The position numbers and the translations under genes are program-made. Of a stretch of DNA of 64,000 bases, positions 11,832 to 21,163 are shown piece after piece. Positions within the stretch are counted from its first letter, which is position 1. Every line of letters begins with the position of its first letter. The notes below the pieces were generated by a model. That model searched no databases and was not told the origin of the DNA. It saw only the letters and a list, made by a program, of their open reading frames with translations. This DNA comes from Polynucleobacter duraquae. GTDB taxonomy: Bacteria; Pseudomonadota; Gammaproteobacteria; Burkholderiales; Burkholderiaceae. The stretch spans positions 1,302,001 to 1,366,000 of the forward strand of contig NZ_CP007501.1 of assembly GCF_000973625.1 (NCBI RefSeq), written 5' to 3'.

Positions 11832-13380
11832 GGCTATCTACAACCTTAACAGGCTCGATTAATGAATCTAGGGCTTTGGCTGACGACAGTACTCCAGGTA
11901 TGCCAGCACCAGGATGGGTGCTTGCCCCAACCATATAAAGACCTTCAATATCTTCACTGCGATTGTGTGGCCTAAACCAAGCGCTTTGGGTTAGGAGAGG
12001 CTCCAATCCAAATGCTGCACCCTTAAAAGACAAGAGCCTGTCTTTGAAATCTTCCGGAGTCATCACAAAGGACTCCATGAGGTTTTCCTCTAAGCCAGGT
12101 AATACCGTCTCTTCTAACATTTTTGCAATAGCCTGCCTATAGGGCTCAGCCTCTTTTTTCCAATCCGTTCCACTATCTAAATGGGGCACAGGAGATAAAA
12201 CATAAAATGTGTCACAGCCCTCTGGCGCCAAGCTGGGGTCAGTAGCAGTTGGACGATGCAGATAAAGGCTGAAATCTTTTGCCAAGTGATGACGTTTAAA
12301 AATGTCCTCTAGCAATTCTTTATAGCGCTTACCAAGCAACATCATATGATGAGGGATTTGTGGATACTGTTTCTTAGTTCCAAAATACCAAACAAATAAA
12401 CTCATGGAATACTTTCCATTGTTTATTTTTCTATCTGTCCAAATTTTTCTATGCTGCGGATCAATCAGATTTTTATAAGTCCAGGCAGTATCTGCGTTTG
12501 ACACCACCTTATCAGCGTAGATCACTTCCCCACTTTCCAAGGTGACCCCGGTGACCTTGCGATCGACGATATTGATTTTCTTGACCGTGCTGTTATAACG
12601 AATAGAAACCCCAAGACCTTCGAGCAAGCCCACCAATCCCTTGACAATAGCGCCAGTGCCTCCCATCGCAGAATGCACTCCCCATTTACTCTCTAGAGAA
12701 TTAATTAAGGCATAAACAGCAGTTACTGAAAATGGATTTCCGCCAATCAGCAGTGGATGAAAGCTCATGACCTCTCGCAGTTGAGGATCTTTCATATGCT
12801 TGGCTACTAGGCTGTAGAGAGTTTCCCATGCCCGCATTTTGATCAGACTGGGAAATGCCTTTGCAAGATCAGCCAAACTATCAAAGGCGACATCGCCTAA
12901 CTCTTCAAACCCTAACTTATAACGGTATTTGGCATCTTCCAGAAAGCGTAAATAACCCGGTAAATCCTTAGGATTAAATTTACTGACTTCCCGCTTCATT
13001 TGCTCCAAATCACCTGTGTAATTAAAGATTCGTCCATCAGCAAATCGTATTTGGTAGAAGGGATCCATGGCGCGCAGATCAACATCATCAGCCATTTTTT
13101 TACCGCACATCTCCCACAACTCTTCTAATAGAAATGGGGCGGTAATGATGGTCGGGCCAGCATCAAAGGTAAAGCCATTTTTTTTATGAACGTATGCCCT
13201 ACCCCCGGGACTTTCAAGTCTCTCTAATACTTGTACTTGATATCCTTTTTTTGCCATGCGAATGGCGGAAGCTAGACCTCCAAATCCTGAGCCAATGACT
13301 AAAACACGCTCAGCATGATCACCATCATTGAAGCTTGTGATTTGATCCGGAATCTTAAATAGATCGACCTTTTGGTCCAT
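11821..13380 (-). CDS. crtI: Phytoene desaturase
   Basis: A 519-residue FAD enzyme that introduces three or four double bonds into phytoene, giving neurosporene or lycopene. It shows the N-terminal dinucleotide-binding motif VLVIGSGFGGLASAIRMAKKG, split here as VLVIGSGFGGLASAIR plus MAKKG, and the C-terminal signature GASTHPGAGIPGVLSSAKA. The ATG at 13380 has AAGGAAG upstream; a GTG one codon earlier is less likely. The gene follows pufC after a 10-bp stem-loop, so it may be read through from the puf operon as well as from its own promoter. Confidence 0.95.
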   Translation of the reverse strand: MDQKVDLFKIPDQITSFNDGDHAERVLVIGSGFGGLASAIRMAKKGYQVQVLERLESPGGRAYVHKKNGFTFDAGPTIITAPFLLEELWEMCGKKMADDVDLRAMDPFYQIRFADGRIFNYTGDLEQMKREVSKFNPKDLPGYLRFLEDAKYRYKLGFEELGDVAFDSLADLAKAFPSLIKMRAWETLYSLVAKHMKDPQLREVMSFHPLLIGGNPFSVTAVYALINSLESKWGVHSAMGGTGAIVKGLVGLLEGLGVSIRYNSTVKKINIVDRKVTGVTLESGEVIYADKVVSNADTAWTYKNLIDPQHRKIWTDRKINNGKYSMSLFVWYFGTKKQYPQIPHHMMLLGKRYKELLEDIFKRHHLAKDFSLYLHRPTATDPSLAPEGCDTFYVLSPVPHLDSGTDWKKEAEPYRQAIAKMLEETVLPGLEENLMESFVMTPEDFKDRLLSFKGAAFGLEPLLTQSAWFRPHNRSEDIEGLYMVGASTHPGAGIPGVLSSAKALDSLIEPVKVVDSRAR

Positions 13381-13400
13381 CACACTTCCTTTAGTGAAAT

Positions 13401-13431
13401 CCCCCTCTTGCTCCCGATGAACAAGAGGGGG
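13401..13431 (-). terminator. 10-bp stem-loop between pufC and crtI
   Basis: CCCCCTCTTG (13401-13410) pairs perfectly with CAAGAGGGGG (13422-13431) around an 11-base loop. It lies just after the pufC stop on the transcribed strand. No U-run follows, so it may work as an mRNA 3' stabiliser or partial terminator at the end of the puf message rather than a standard intrinsic terminator. The function is inferred from position. Confidence 0.6.
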
Positions 13432-13437
13432 TCTACA

Positions 13438-14481
13438 TCAGTTTTTAGCGCTATGAATACTATCGTTCGGCTTAGTTTTAGCAGGTACAAGATAGGGATA
13501 ATCTTGCAGCATGCTTTTTCCTAATAAAGGCTTATTTACTCCCTGGTGACATGTTGCGCAATTGGCTTTAGCAACATCGCCAGTAGGCCCTAAACGATTT
13601 GCTGGGAATACATCCGTTATGGAACTAATGAAATTGGTATTGACGTCCTTCAACATCTGAATACCGTGCCATGCCTGTACACGCTGTGGAGTACTCTGCT
13701 CCCAACTGCCGAAATTATTTGAGTTGTGACAGTAAGTACAGTTCACATTCAGCGAAGTAGACATATGGGTCATGACGCCATACACACTCTCCGTCGCTTG
13801 AATGGAAGCTTTATTACCAGTCGGAAGTGCTGTATCACCAATCACCCGGGCTGGGCCGGAATTTGCAACAAAGTACGTCCCAAATGGTTGATTAGGTAAG
13901 GAGCTATACCCAACATTGCTTGAAGGATCATTTTGCCCATTAGCATTGCCGAGCATATTGCCGCCACGCTTTTCTTCAGGGTTAAACCAAACGTTTTGTG
14001 GGATGTTATTACCACGGTGACAGGTATAGCAAGTCACTCCAGTGGTTTTAACGTGATTACTCCAAGTGCCATTAATCTCTTGATTCATCAAGATCATTTT
14101 TCTAGCGACGGTCTTGGTATACAAAGAATCATCAGCAAAGTTTTGAACGTTATGGCAGTAAGCGCAACCTTCCTTTGGAGAAACCCAAGCGGTCATAGAC
14201 ACCATGAAAGCACTGAACTGAGCAGCACTCAAGTTATTCAGCACCTTCACGTTCTTATAGACAGCTCCAGCCTTAGGTCCATCAGCCGATGCCGGAATTC
14301 CCGCTGGCATTTCGTTCAGCTTTGCCAGTTGAGCATCCGTTCTTGGATTATTAATCTGGGCCATACCAGTTCCTCGGAAGCCCATTTGCTTTGAGTCTAT
14401 TGGCGGCCGCTCACATGCGGTCAGCATCAAGACACTCAGAATTCCCAATACCACTGTTAATTTATGACGTAGGTTCTTCAT
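13438..14481 (-). CDS. pufC: Reaction centre tetraheme cytochrome c subunit (lipoprotein)
   Basis: A 347-residue protein with a lipoprotein signal ending in LMLTAC (Cys23) and four CxxCH heme-binding motifs at about residues 106, 151, 248 and 308. It is the periplasmic cytochrome that re-reduces the special pair of the RC-LH1 complex. The ATG at 14481 overlaps the pufM stop (ATGA), and the residues after it form a proper signal peptide. A longer open frame upstream lies within pufM and is discarded. It is the last gene of the puf operon. Confidence 0.95.
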   Translation of the reverse strand: MKNLRHKLTVVLGILSVLMLTACERPPIDSKQMGFRGTGMAQINNPRTDAQLAKLNEMPAGIPASADGPKAGAVYKNVKVLNNLSAAQFSAFMVSMTAWVSPKEGCAYCHNVQNFADDSLYTKTVARKMILMNQEINGTWSNHVKTTGVTCYTCHRGNNIPQNVWFNPEEKRGGNMLGNANGQNDPSSNVGYSSLPNQPFGTYFVANSGPARVIGDTALPTGNKASIQATESVYGVMTHMSTSLNVNCTYCHNSNNFGSWEQSTPQRVQAWHGIQMLKDVNTNFISSITDVFPANRLGPTGDVAKANCATCHQGVNKPLLGKSMLQDYPYLVPAKTKPNDSIHSAKN

Positions 14482-15476
14482 TTTTTCTCCCCCATAGCAA
14501 CTGGAGCAACGGGCGCTGAAAGAGCCGGATCCGCCACCGTTCCATATATTGCTGGATAAGCAGGTGCTATATCGTGCTTCACACCCCATAAATACCAGTT
14601 ATCAACTACTGTTCCAGTTAATAGGATGCCAATACCACCAGTCAGCGGCGTCAGTATTGCAAACCACCAGGCCCAACGGTGAATGGATTCCATGGTTGCA
14701 TTGAAGCCCATAGTCCATCTCCAAAACAGTGCGGCCCGCTCTGAAGCTGTACCACGATCAACAATTTGTTCTATTTCTCGCTCGCCACCAAACCGGCTCA
14801 CCGCAAGAATGGTTGCTCCGTGCATGGCGAAGAGTAGTACAGAGCCATATAGAAATACGATGGAGAGCATGTGGAACGGGTTATAAAACAAATTTCCGTA
14901 GCGAATCGAGAATGCAGCTGTCCAGTCCAAGTGAGAAAAAATACCGAATGGCACCGCTTCACTCCAGCTACCCATTAATACAGGTCGAATGAGACCGAGC
15001 ACTAAAAATAACCAGATTGCGGAAGCAAATGCCCAAGGGACATGATTTCCCATACCAAGCGCTTGAGCTCGGCGGAAGGTTCTAAACCACCACAACATAA
15101 TGGAGATTGTGGAAAAGAGGCCCACAATAAGCCACCAGCCACCCTCATTTAAAGGCGGAAAGCTAAGGCCATATTTTGGTGCAGGGGCATCCAGAGAAAG
15201 CCAGAACAGTTTTTTGACAAACTGAAGTGGATTCCACCCTACTTGGGCCAACATATTCATACCGATGATGAAAAATGCTGTCATGCCGAACATGAGTGAC
15301 GCGACACCAAGCCGTCCCAGATAAACTGGTCCGATCTGAGCATTGCCTAGACGACCCAGTAAATGGCTAATACCAATTGAGCGAGTTCGCTCACGCATGT
15401 CGTATGCGTTAATGGGCACGCCATGACTAGCAGGTCCAGTTACTTGAGTTTGAGTAAATAAGTTTTGATATTCCAT
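14478..15476 (-). CDS. pufM: Photosynthetic reaction centre M subunit
   Basis: A 332-residue, five-helix membrane protein that with PufL binds the bacteriochlorophyll special pair, bacteriopheophytins, quinones and non-heme iron. Family stretches such as [21 protein letters not shown] (here kept to under 20: [17 protein letters not shown]), [20 protein letters not shown] and [20 protein letters not shown] carry the conserved histidines. It starts 32 bases after pufL and overlaps pufC by four bases. Length is normal for a type II reaction centre M subunit. Confidence 0.97.
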   Translation of the reverse strand: MEYQNLFTQTQVTGPASHGVPINAYDMRERTRSIGISHLLGRLGNAQIGPVYLGRLGVASLMFGMTAFFIIGMNMLAQVGWNPLQFVKKLFWLSLDAPAPKYGLSFPPLNEGGWWLIVGLFSTISIMLWWFRTFRRAQALGMGNHVPWAFASAIWLFLVLGLIRPVLMGSWSEAVPFGIFSHLDWTAAFSIRYGNLFYNPFHMLSIVFLYGSVLLFAMHGATILAVSRFGGEREIEQIVDRGTASERAALFWRWTMGFNATMESIHRWAWWFAILTPLTGGIGILLTGTVVDNWYLWGVKHDIAPAYPAIYGTVADPALSAPVAPVAMGEKK

Positions 15477-15508
15477 GATGCTCTCCGCATATTTAATTCA
15501 GCTGAAAA

Positions 15509-16333
15509 CTACCCCCAGATAGGCAAATTCAACCACCACGTCCACCACTCAGGCCATCCTTTTGTCCAGAAAGGCCCGCTGATTACGATACAAACTGCAC
15601 TCCAAAATACAGCTGCTAATGCCAGGAATAAACCGAGACGGTGAATTCCTAAGGTTCCCACTGAATAACCAATAATGTCTCTGAAGAAGGTGTCTTCGTG
15701 CTCTGGGGTTCTTACAGTCTGACCGGCAGCAGGATTGGTAGAAGACAAAACTAGGGCACCGTGTAGAGCAAGCGCTAGCGTTGTGGTAAAAAATAAGGTC
15801 ACCGCAATCATGTGAGCCGGGTTGTAATGAAAGTGTAGGTACTGATAACCCGTATTGGATACCCAATCTAGGTGACTCAATATTCCATACGGGAATCCAT
15901 GTCCCCATGCACCCATCAGAACCGGGCGAATGACCACTAAAGTAAAGTACGCAAAAATTGCCATGCTAAAAGCCAGTGGCACATGAAGACCCATGCCGAG
16001 TTTTCTCGAAATTTCTACTTCGCGCAAAGCCCATGATCCGAATGCGCCTAAGGCACAAATTGTAATGATCTGCCAAAGTCCGCCCTCCATCATGGGGGCT
16101 GGCCCGAGACCATACTTCAGATCGGGCGGAGCAATATTGATTTGCCAGGGATTAAAGACCCCTACCTGAGAGGTTCCCCAGAAAATCATTGCAGTCCCGA
16201 GAAACGTAAAGAAGACTGTAGTGACACCAAAAAATCCCACGTAAAACGGGCCTACCCAGAAATCAAATAGATCTCCACCGATAAGCGTTCCGCCGCGTAC
16301 GCGGTATTTCTTTTCAAAGTTGAGCATGGCCAT
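15509..16333 (-). CDS. pufL: Photosynthetic reaction centre L subunit
   Basis: A 274-residue, five-helix protein starting [20 protein letters not shown], the standard PufL N-terminus. The ATG at 16333 has AAGGAG six bases upstream. Conserved segments include [20 protein letters not shown] (special-pair and accessory pigment histidines) and the quinone/iron region [19 protein letters not shown]. It follows pufA after a 98-base spacer with a strong hairpin, as in other puf operons where antenna and reaction-centre transcript segments differ in stability. Confidence 0.97.
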   Translation of the reverse strand: MAMLNFEKKYRVRGGTLIGGDLFDFWVGPFYVGFFGVTTVFFTFLGTAMIFWGTSQVGVFNPWQINIAPPDLKYGLGPAPMMEGGLWQIITICALGAFGSWALREVEISRKLGMGLHVPLAFSMAIFAYFTLVVIRPVLMGAWGHGFPYGILSHLDWVSNTGYQYLHFHYNPAHMIAVTLFFTTTLALALHGALVLSSTNPAAGQTVRTPEHEDTFFRDIIGYSVGTLGIHRLGLFLALAAVFWSAVCIVISGPFWTKGWPEWWTWWLNLPIWG

Positions 16334-16381
16334 TTAGCGCTCCTTGCACTATGAGATTTTTCTCATAATTAATTAATATTG

Positions 16382-16417
16382 CGTAGACGAATCACTATCT
16401 CTAGAAATTCGTCTACG
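16382..16417 (-). other. pufA-pufL intercistronic stem-loop
   Basis: CGTAGACGAAT (16382-16392) and ATTCGTCTACG (16407-16417) form a perfect 11-bp stem with a 14-base loop, 14 bases after the pufA stop. In Rhodobacter a hairpin at this place protects the pufBA mRNA 3' end and sets the antenna to reaction-centre ratio; the same role is inferred here. A second small hairpin, ATGAGA/TCTCAT with a four-base loop, lies at 16351-16366 nearer pufL. Confidence 0.7.
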
Positions 16418-16431
16418 GTTTGTACATCTAC

Positions 16432-16608
16432 TTACTTCTTCGCTGCAGAAATTGCTGCTTTGTACTGCTCTTGACTCATGCCATCCAACCATTTGTATTG
16501 AACAGTGCTCAATAAAATGAGATGAATCATCGCTGCCAAAGCAAAGAGAAAAACTCCTTGGGCAACCATTGCACGTAGTGGGTCGTATAACTTCCAAATT
16601 CTCCACAT
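16432..16608 (-). CDS. pufA: Light-harvesting LH1 alpha polypeptide
   Basis: A 58-residue single-helix antenna protein starting [20 protein letters not shown]. His29 in ALAAMIH is the bacteriochlorophyll ligand of the alpha chain. It has an N-in topology and a polar C-terminal tail ([14 protein letters not shown]). The AGGAG ribosome binding site directly follows the stop codon TAG of the upstream 73-codon gene, so the two are likely translationally coupled. Confidence 0.97.
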   Translation of the reverse strand: MWRIWKLYDPLRAMVAQGVFLFALAAMIHLILLSTVQYKWLDGMSQEQYKAAISAAKK

Positions 16609-16618
16609 AATATTTCTC

Positions 16619-16840
16619 CTAATTTAAGTAAGACATAAAACCGTAAACACCTGACTCCACTGATTTGAAGAATGATCCCCCATCAGATCCAGAAAATAAC
16701 CACGCTTTCTGGGAGGCAGGCAATACAACCAAAAAGAGAGCCGCCATAAAGATCACTACATAGCTAATTAGAAAAATAACCTTGAACGACACCGTGTCGG
16801 GAAGATGATTCTTATTTATTAAATCCGTACTGGTCTTCAT
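16619..16840 (-). CDS. Unrecognised 73-aa single-helix membrane protein between pufB and pufA
   Basis: The ATG at 16840 has AAGGAG eight bases upstream (a GTG three codons earlier is open but would abolish that site). The protein has a polar N-terminus with four Lys ([16 protein letters not shown]), one strong membrane helix at about 18-41 ([20 protein letters not shown]), and a periplasmic tail of about 30 residues ending [13 protein letters not shown]. There is no histidine in the helix, so it is not an antenna polypeptide. The stop codon abuts the pufA ribosome binding site. PufX lies after pufM in Rhodobacter, and PufQ lies before pufB; neither sequence resembles this one. It could be an RC-LH1 accessory or assembly subunit, by position only. 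Confidence 0.75.
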   Translation of the reverse strand: MKTSTDLINKNHLPDTVSFKVIFLISYVVIFMAALFLVVLPASQKAWLFSGSDGGSFFKSVESGVYGFMSYLN

Positions 16841-16890
16841 ATAAAACACTCCTTTTAGTTGAATCTATTTACTATGTACTTACTGCTGCA

Positions 16891-17037
16891 TCAAAAGAAC
16901 CATGGACGCCATGCCCATACAAGTATGTGCGCGACGACTGCGATAGCAGTAAAACCAAGCAAACCTTGCACATAAAATGCATGGAATTCTTGAGCTTCTG
17001 CATCGGTAAGCCCAGATATAGATCTGTTTTCACTCAT
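16891..17037 (-). CDS. pufB: Light-harvesting LH1 beta polypeptide
   Basis: A 48-residue antenna protein. After MSENRSIS comes the typical beta-chain sequence [17 protein letters not shown], then one membrane helix with the ligand His37 in AVVAH and the end [17 protein letters not shown] lies upstream of the ATG. It is the first puf structural gene, 123 bases after bchZ, and is separated from pufA by the 73-codon gene instead of being directly adjacent as is usual. Confidence 0.97.
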   Translation of the reverse strand: MSENRSISGLTDAEAQEFHAFYVQGLLGFTAIAVVAHILVWAWRPWFF

Positions 17038-17085
17038 GATGACTACTCCTTGAGACTGACCTTTCGGTCTTTTCTACATCACCCC

Positions 17086-17103
17086 TGTAGATTTGGGGAT
17101 ACA
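17086..17103. promoter_or_regulatory. Putative PpsR/CrtJ operator upstream of pufB
   Basis: TGT-N12-ACA palindrome in the 123-base gap between bchZ and pufB, 49 bases from the pufB start. It suggests a separate puf promoter inside the crtE-to-pufC superoperon. The gap also holds a GACC-GAAA-GGTC mini-hairpin next to the pufB ribosome binding site and a 35-codon open frame (17137 to 17030) overlapping the pufB start, which lacks a ribosome binding site. Confidence 0.55.
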
Positions 17104-17160
17104 GCTTTACTACGCCATATACGTTTAGCCTTTTCATAAGGCAATTTCTTTTATCAAAAG

Positions 17161-18618
17161 TCATACTGTCTCTCCACTCATTTGGGATAGCGTTGACTTT
17201 TGAACACAATCGACTGTCACTCTTTCAATGTTCTGTTTGCGAGCCTCAAACTCAGATTCGTCACGGATTCTTTTTGCAGCTGAAATTTGCGTCAGCACAG
17301 GCTGATTACTAATTAATTTGTTCATTAATGCTTGGGCTTCCTCTTCCCACGGAATAGAAGCAATCTGCCCTTGCAATCTTGCTGGGGTTGGATCCACCTT
17401 ATCCATCTCTGTACCCAAGGGCAGGATGTGAAAGAGCGCATCAAATAATGAGTTACATACTTCTTGAATCAGATAGACCGCTCCGGAATAACCCATAAAC
17501 GGAGTGCCGGTGTGCCGACGAATAATTGCGCCAGGAAAGGATGCGGGAATATAAGAGAAACGTGCATTCACTTCGCTTCCGTACATCCGCTCGTTATAGC
17601 TACCAAACATAACTAATGGTGTTTTCTTCTGCACCAGATCTCTCACTTCGACGTTATTCGTTTTATTGCCTGGCAATCTAGAGACGGCAAAGTTACAAGG
17701 AAGACCCATCTCATCTTCCAAGAAATTGCGCACACCACGGGTATAGGTTTCGTTAGCAACGATGGCAAAACTGGCTGTACCAAAGAAGTCTTGAGTCACA
17801 GAGCGCCATAAATCCCATGCTGGCTTGAGTGTGGTGTGCTTTTCTTTTTCAATAAAGCCTTCCACATCAATCTCACAGAGTTCGCCAAGCTTACGAAGGA
17901 ATGCAGTGGTCGATTGCATACCAATCGGTGCCTGTAAATAAGGGCGCTCGAGGGTCTCACACAATAAGCGTCCGTATTCGCGATACATACAAATATTGAC
18001 ATCTGCATTAACTAACTTTGCAACGTCGGCAAGATGGGAGCTCAATGGGAACACCATATTGACCTCTGCCCCTACACCCTCTACCAGGCGTCGAATTTCT
18101 GCAAGGTCACTATATAAATTAAAGCTGCCATAGGCTGGCCCAATAATATTGACTCTTGGCTTTTCGCCTTCTACTCTTTCACGCTTTGGAATCTTTTTGA
18201 GGCCATACTCTGTCCATAACCAATTCATGGCACGATTTGCGCACTGCCATTGATCTTCATCGATGGTTCGTGGCAAGAAACGCTTAATTCCAGTTCCTTC
18301 TGGTGTCACACCTCCGCCAATCATTTCAGCAATAGAGCCTGTAACTACTACTGCTGGTAAATTGGGATCGAGCACCTTGTGGGCCCGCTTCATCGATTCT
18401 TCTGTACCTTCTCTACCGAGCTGCTCTTCTGCTAATCCAGTAACCACAATCGGCAACTCATGCGGAGGCAATGCATCGGTGTAATGCAAGACTGAAGTCA
18501 CTGGTAAATTTTCACAACCGACAGGTCCATCAATGACAACCTGCAGCCCCTTGATAGCTGTGAAAACATACACGGCTCCCCAATAGCCGCCAGCGCGATC
18601 GTGATCAATGACTAACAT
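17161..18618 (-). CDS. bchZ: Chlorophyllide a reductase subunit Z
   Basis: A 485-residue nitrogenase-like subunit of chlorophyllide a oxidoreductase, which reduces ring B to the bacteriochlorin. It starts [19 protein letters not shown] and has the cysteine in [16 protein letters not shown] expected for the YZ cluster site. C-terminal sequence [31 protein letters not shown] is family-like ([13 protein letters not shown] shown). The start overlaps the bchY stop by one base. It is followed by the puf genes. Confidence 0.96.
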   Translation of the reverse strand: MLVIDHDRAGGYWGAVYVFTAIKGLQVVIDGPVGCENLPVTSVLHYTDALPPHELPIVVTGLAEEQLGREGTEESMKRAHKVLDPNLPAVVVTGSIAEMIGGGVTPEGTGIKRFLPRTIDEDQWQCANRAMNWLWTEYGLKKIPKRERVEGEKPRVNIIGPAYGSFNLYSDLAEIRRLVEGVGAEVNMVFPLSSHLADVAKLVNADVNICMYREYGRLLCETLERPYLQAPIGMQSTTAFLRKLGELCEIDVEGFIEKEKHTTLKPAWDLWRSVTQDFFGTASFAIVANETYTRGVRNFLEDEMGLPCNFAVSRLPGNKTNNVEVRDLVQKKTPLVMFGSYNERMYGSEVNARFSYIPASFPGAIIRRHTGTPFMGYSGAVYLIQEVCNSLFDALFHILPLGTEMDKVDPTPARLQGQIASIPWEEEAQALMNKLISNQPVLTQISAAKRIRDESEFEARKQNIERVTVDCVQKSTLSQMSGETV

Positions 18619-20141
18619 TAGCCCATCTCCTCCGCTTTTTGCTTGGCAATTGCTTTCTCAAGCTTACGGCGAACTTCGGCCTTAAATTCAGGACGATCTA
18701 CCGGCATGTCTTCCCAAACTCCAGTTGCATGCTCAGTACCGACACCTTCAAAGAATTCAGTCATGTTGTTGAATCGCTCTTTATTAGCCAGAGCTGCATT
18801 CACAACCTGGGCCAATGAACCCGCGCCTGCAGCACCCATCAGCGGCCGTGCAGATATTAAATTCGTGAAATATAAGGACGGTATAGCCAATTCTTTTGCT
18901 TTTTGGACCACTGGCGTAGTACCAATCACTAAATCTGGTGAAAACTCTTTCATTGCAGCAAGGTCTTGCTCAAGAGAAGCGCGGTATTGCACATGTATGC
19001 CTCTAGATTCAAGCCAATCCAAGTCCTTGCTGCTCCATACTGTTTTTGGACAAGCTGTTCCAACGTAGCGAACATCTGCTCCACTCTCAACCAGTAGTCT
19101 GGCAACTAACAACTCGGAACCCTCGTAACCACTCACAGTGATACGACCTTTAATAGGCTTGGCGCTTAGGGCCGCCTTGATCATGGGCAAAAACTTGGTT
19201 TTTGCATTGCCAATTTTTTCGGCACTAACACCGCAAGCTTGGCCAATCTCGTCTAGCCAGTCCGCTGTACCGTCATAGCCGATTGGTGCAGATCCGACAA
19301 TTTGTCTACCGGCAGTCTGAAACTCACGAATACTCGCTGTATAAAAAGGATGAATAGCCGCAACTACTTTAGAATCCATTGCTTGATACAGTTCACGCCA
19401 TTCTCTGGTGGGAACAACAGTTCCAACAGCTAAGCCCATGGGTTCAATCATCATCCCGATACTGATAGGATCTACTGGGAACATTTCTCCAAGCAAGGTG
19501 ATGGTTGGCTTCTCTGATACGCCATTACGAGGCGCTTGAACTGGGCCACTCTCAATTTCATTACGTGCATAACGTAACATTGCGCTAGCTAAAACATCTT
19601 TCGCTTCGGCATGGGTAGGAACTCCAAAGCCAGGAACATCGATACCAATGATGCGTACACCATTAATTTCTTTTGGCAGTAATTGGAGTGGTACACCGCT
19701 AGCAGTTGGTACACATAAGTTAATGATGACAATCGCATCGTAGAGCTCAGGGTTAGCCTCTTTGTAAACTGCTTCACGGATATCTTCGAATAACTTGCCG
19801 GTTACTAAGGATTCCGAATTAAATGGCACATAACCTACGCTGCGACGGGCACCATAAAAATGCGAGGTAAAAGTTAAGCCATAAACGCAACAAGCAGAAC
19901 CCGACAGAATGGTGGATGTGCGACGCATTCTTAAGCCAACCCGCAGGGATCCAAATGCAGGACACATGCTCTGCGGTTGGTCATGAGGTCCCTTTGGGTA
20001 ATCTTGAGCGTACTGCCCCAAGATCTCGCTCTTACTAGCATTTTTTGCTGCAGCGAGTAATCCTTCTGCGCCAGAGTGGCAAGCAATCCCCGATACATCG
20101 GCAGATGCATTTTGAATAGGAATTACTTTAGATGATTTCAT
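18618..20141 (-). CDS. bchY: Chlorophyllide a reductase subunit Y
   Basis: A 507-residue partner of BchZ. It contains the cysteine-bearing segments [34 protein letters not shown] and [13 protein letters not shown] expected for [4Fe-4S] ligation in the YZ complex. It lies between bchX (14 bases upstream) and bchZ (one-base overlap). The N-terminal 40 residues are variable in this family. Reaction: electrons from BchX reduce the C7-C8 bond of chlorophyllide a. Confidence 0.96.
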   Translation of the reverse strand: MKSSKVIPIQNASADVSGIACHSGAEGLLAAAKNASKSEILGQYAQDYPKGPHDQPQSMCPAFGSLRVGLRMRRTSTILSGSACCVYGLTFTSHFYGARRSVGYVPFNSESLVTGKLFEDIREAVYKEANPELYDAIVIINLCVPTASGVPLQLLPKEINGVRIIGIDVPGFGVPTHAEAKDVLASAMLRYARNEIESGPVQAPRNGVSEKPTITLLGEMFPVDPISIGMMIEPMGLAVGTVVPTREWRELYQAMDSKVVAAIHPFYTASIREFQTAGRQIVGSAPIGYDGTADWLDEIGQACGVSAEKIGNAKTKFLPMIKAALSAKPIKGRITVSGYEGSELLVARLLVESGADVRYVGTACPKTVWSSKDLDWLESRGIHVQYRASLEQDLAAMKEFSPDLVIGTTPVVQKAKELAIPSLYFTNLISARPLMGAAGAGSLAQVVNAALANKERFNNMTEFFEGVGTEHATGVWEDMPVDRPEFKAEVRRKLEKAIAKQKAEEMG

Positions 20142-20155
20142 TTGGCTCTCAGTCT

Positions 20156-21163
20156 CTATGCTTTGTCATAAATTACTTCGAGAGTTGGCTTAATCACTTC
20201 ATTTTTGCCAACCATGTCAAAAATAGTTGCAGGCTCTAGTACGACATCTCTACCGACTTGGCTTGCAGAAAATAGTCCTAGCAAATCATCTGGAGCCATT
20301 GGTTTTGGTCTTACAGGTGGCGCCCCTGCAACATTGCTAGCTAACTCTTCAAAGAGTGGGCCCCATTGTGAATCTGGTCGACCGATGATTTCGTAACTAG
20401 CACTCTTTCTTCTAATATCGTCATTGGCAGGAATAACAGACAGGACGGGAATCCCAACTTGTTCAGCGAAGGCGGTGGCTTCACCAGTACCATCATCGCG
20501 GTTGATGACCATACCTGCCACACCCACATTGCCACCCAACTTCCTGAAATACTCCACTGCAGAGCAAACATTGTTTGCTACATAGAGAGACTGCAAATCG
20601 TTACTTGCTACCACAATCACTTTTTGGCACATATCGCGAGCAATTGGAAGACCAAAGCCACCGCAAACTACGTCACCCAAGAAATCGAGCAGCACATAGT
20701 CAAAGCCCCAATCATGAAAGCCAAGCTTTTCTAAGGTTTCAAAGCCATGAATGATTCCGCGTCCACCGCAGCCACGGCCAACCTCAGGTCCACCCAACTC
20801 CATGGCGTATACGCCATCGCGCTTAAAGCAGACATCGCCAATCTTGACTTCTTCACCAGCTAATTTTTTCTTAGAAGATGTTTCGATGATGGTTGGGCAT
20901 GCTTTGCCACCAAAGAGCAATGATGTTGTGTCACTTTTAGGATCACAACCAATCAGTAGCACCTTTTTACCTTGTTGCGCCATCATGTAAGACAGATTGG
21001 CTAAGGTAAAACTTTTACCGATGCCACCCTTGCCATAAATGGCAATGATTTGGGTTTCCTTTTTGATCTCGCCGGTATGCACCTGATCAGGCTCAATAGC
21101 AGCCTCTTTTTTCAATGCTGCGAATTGAATCGTAATTTCTTTTGGGACGCTTGGTGCATTCAT
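20156..21163 (-). CDS. bchX: Chlorophyllide a reductase iron protein subunit X
   Basis: A 335-residue NifH-like ATPase. The P-loop YGKGGIGKS is at about residue 43, and Cys132 (GRGCGGRG) and Cys167 (DVVCGGFG) would ligate the [4Fe-4S] cluster shared by the homodimer. It donates electrons to BchYZ with ATP hydrolysis. Its ATG overlaps the bchC stop by four bases, so the two are coupled. Confidence 0.97.
   Translation of the reverse strand: MNAPSVPKEITIQFAALKKEAAIEPDQVHTGEIKKETQIIAIYGKGGIGKSFTLANLSYMMAQQGKKVLLIGCDPKSDTTSLLFGGKACPTIIETSSKKKLAGEEVKIGDVCFKRDGVYAMELGGPEVGRGCGGRGIIHGFETLEKLGFHDWGFDYVLLDFLGDVVCGGFGLPIARDMCQKVIVVASNDLQSLYVANNVCSAVEYFRKLGGNVGVAGMVINRDDGTGEATAFAEQVGIPVLSVIPANDDIRRKSASYEIIGRPDSQWGPLFEELASNVAGAPPVRPKPMAPDDLLGLFSASQVGRDVVLEPATIFDMVGKNEVIKPTLEVIYDKA

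Noticed and set aside
16619..16840. Reading the 73-codon gene as a second LH1 alpha chain or as PufX/PufQ
   Set aside because: There is no histidine in the helix for pigment binding, and neither PufX nor PufQ sequence features or locations fit.
17030..17137. 35-codon open frame upstream of and overlapping pufB, a possible leader peptide or PufQ
   Set aside because: No ribosome binding site, no hydrophobic helix as in PufQ, and unremarkable composition.
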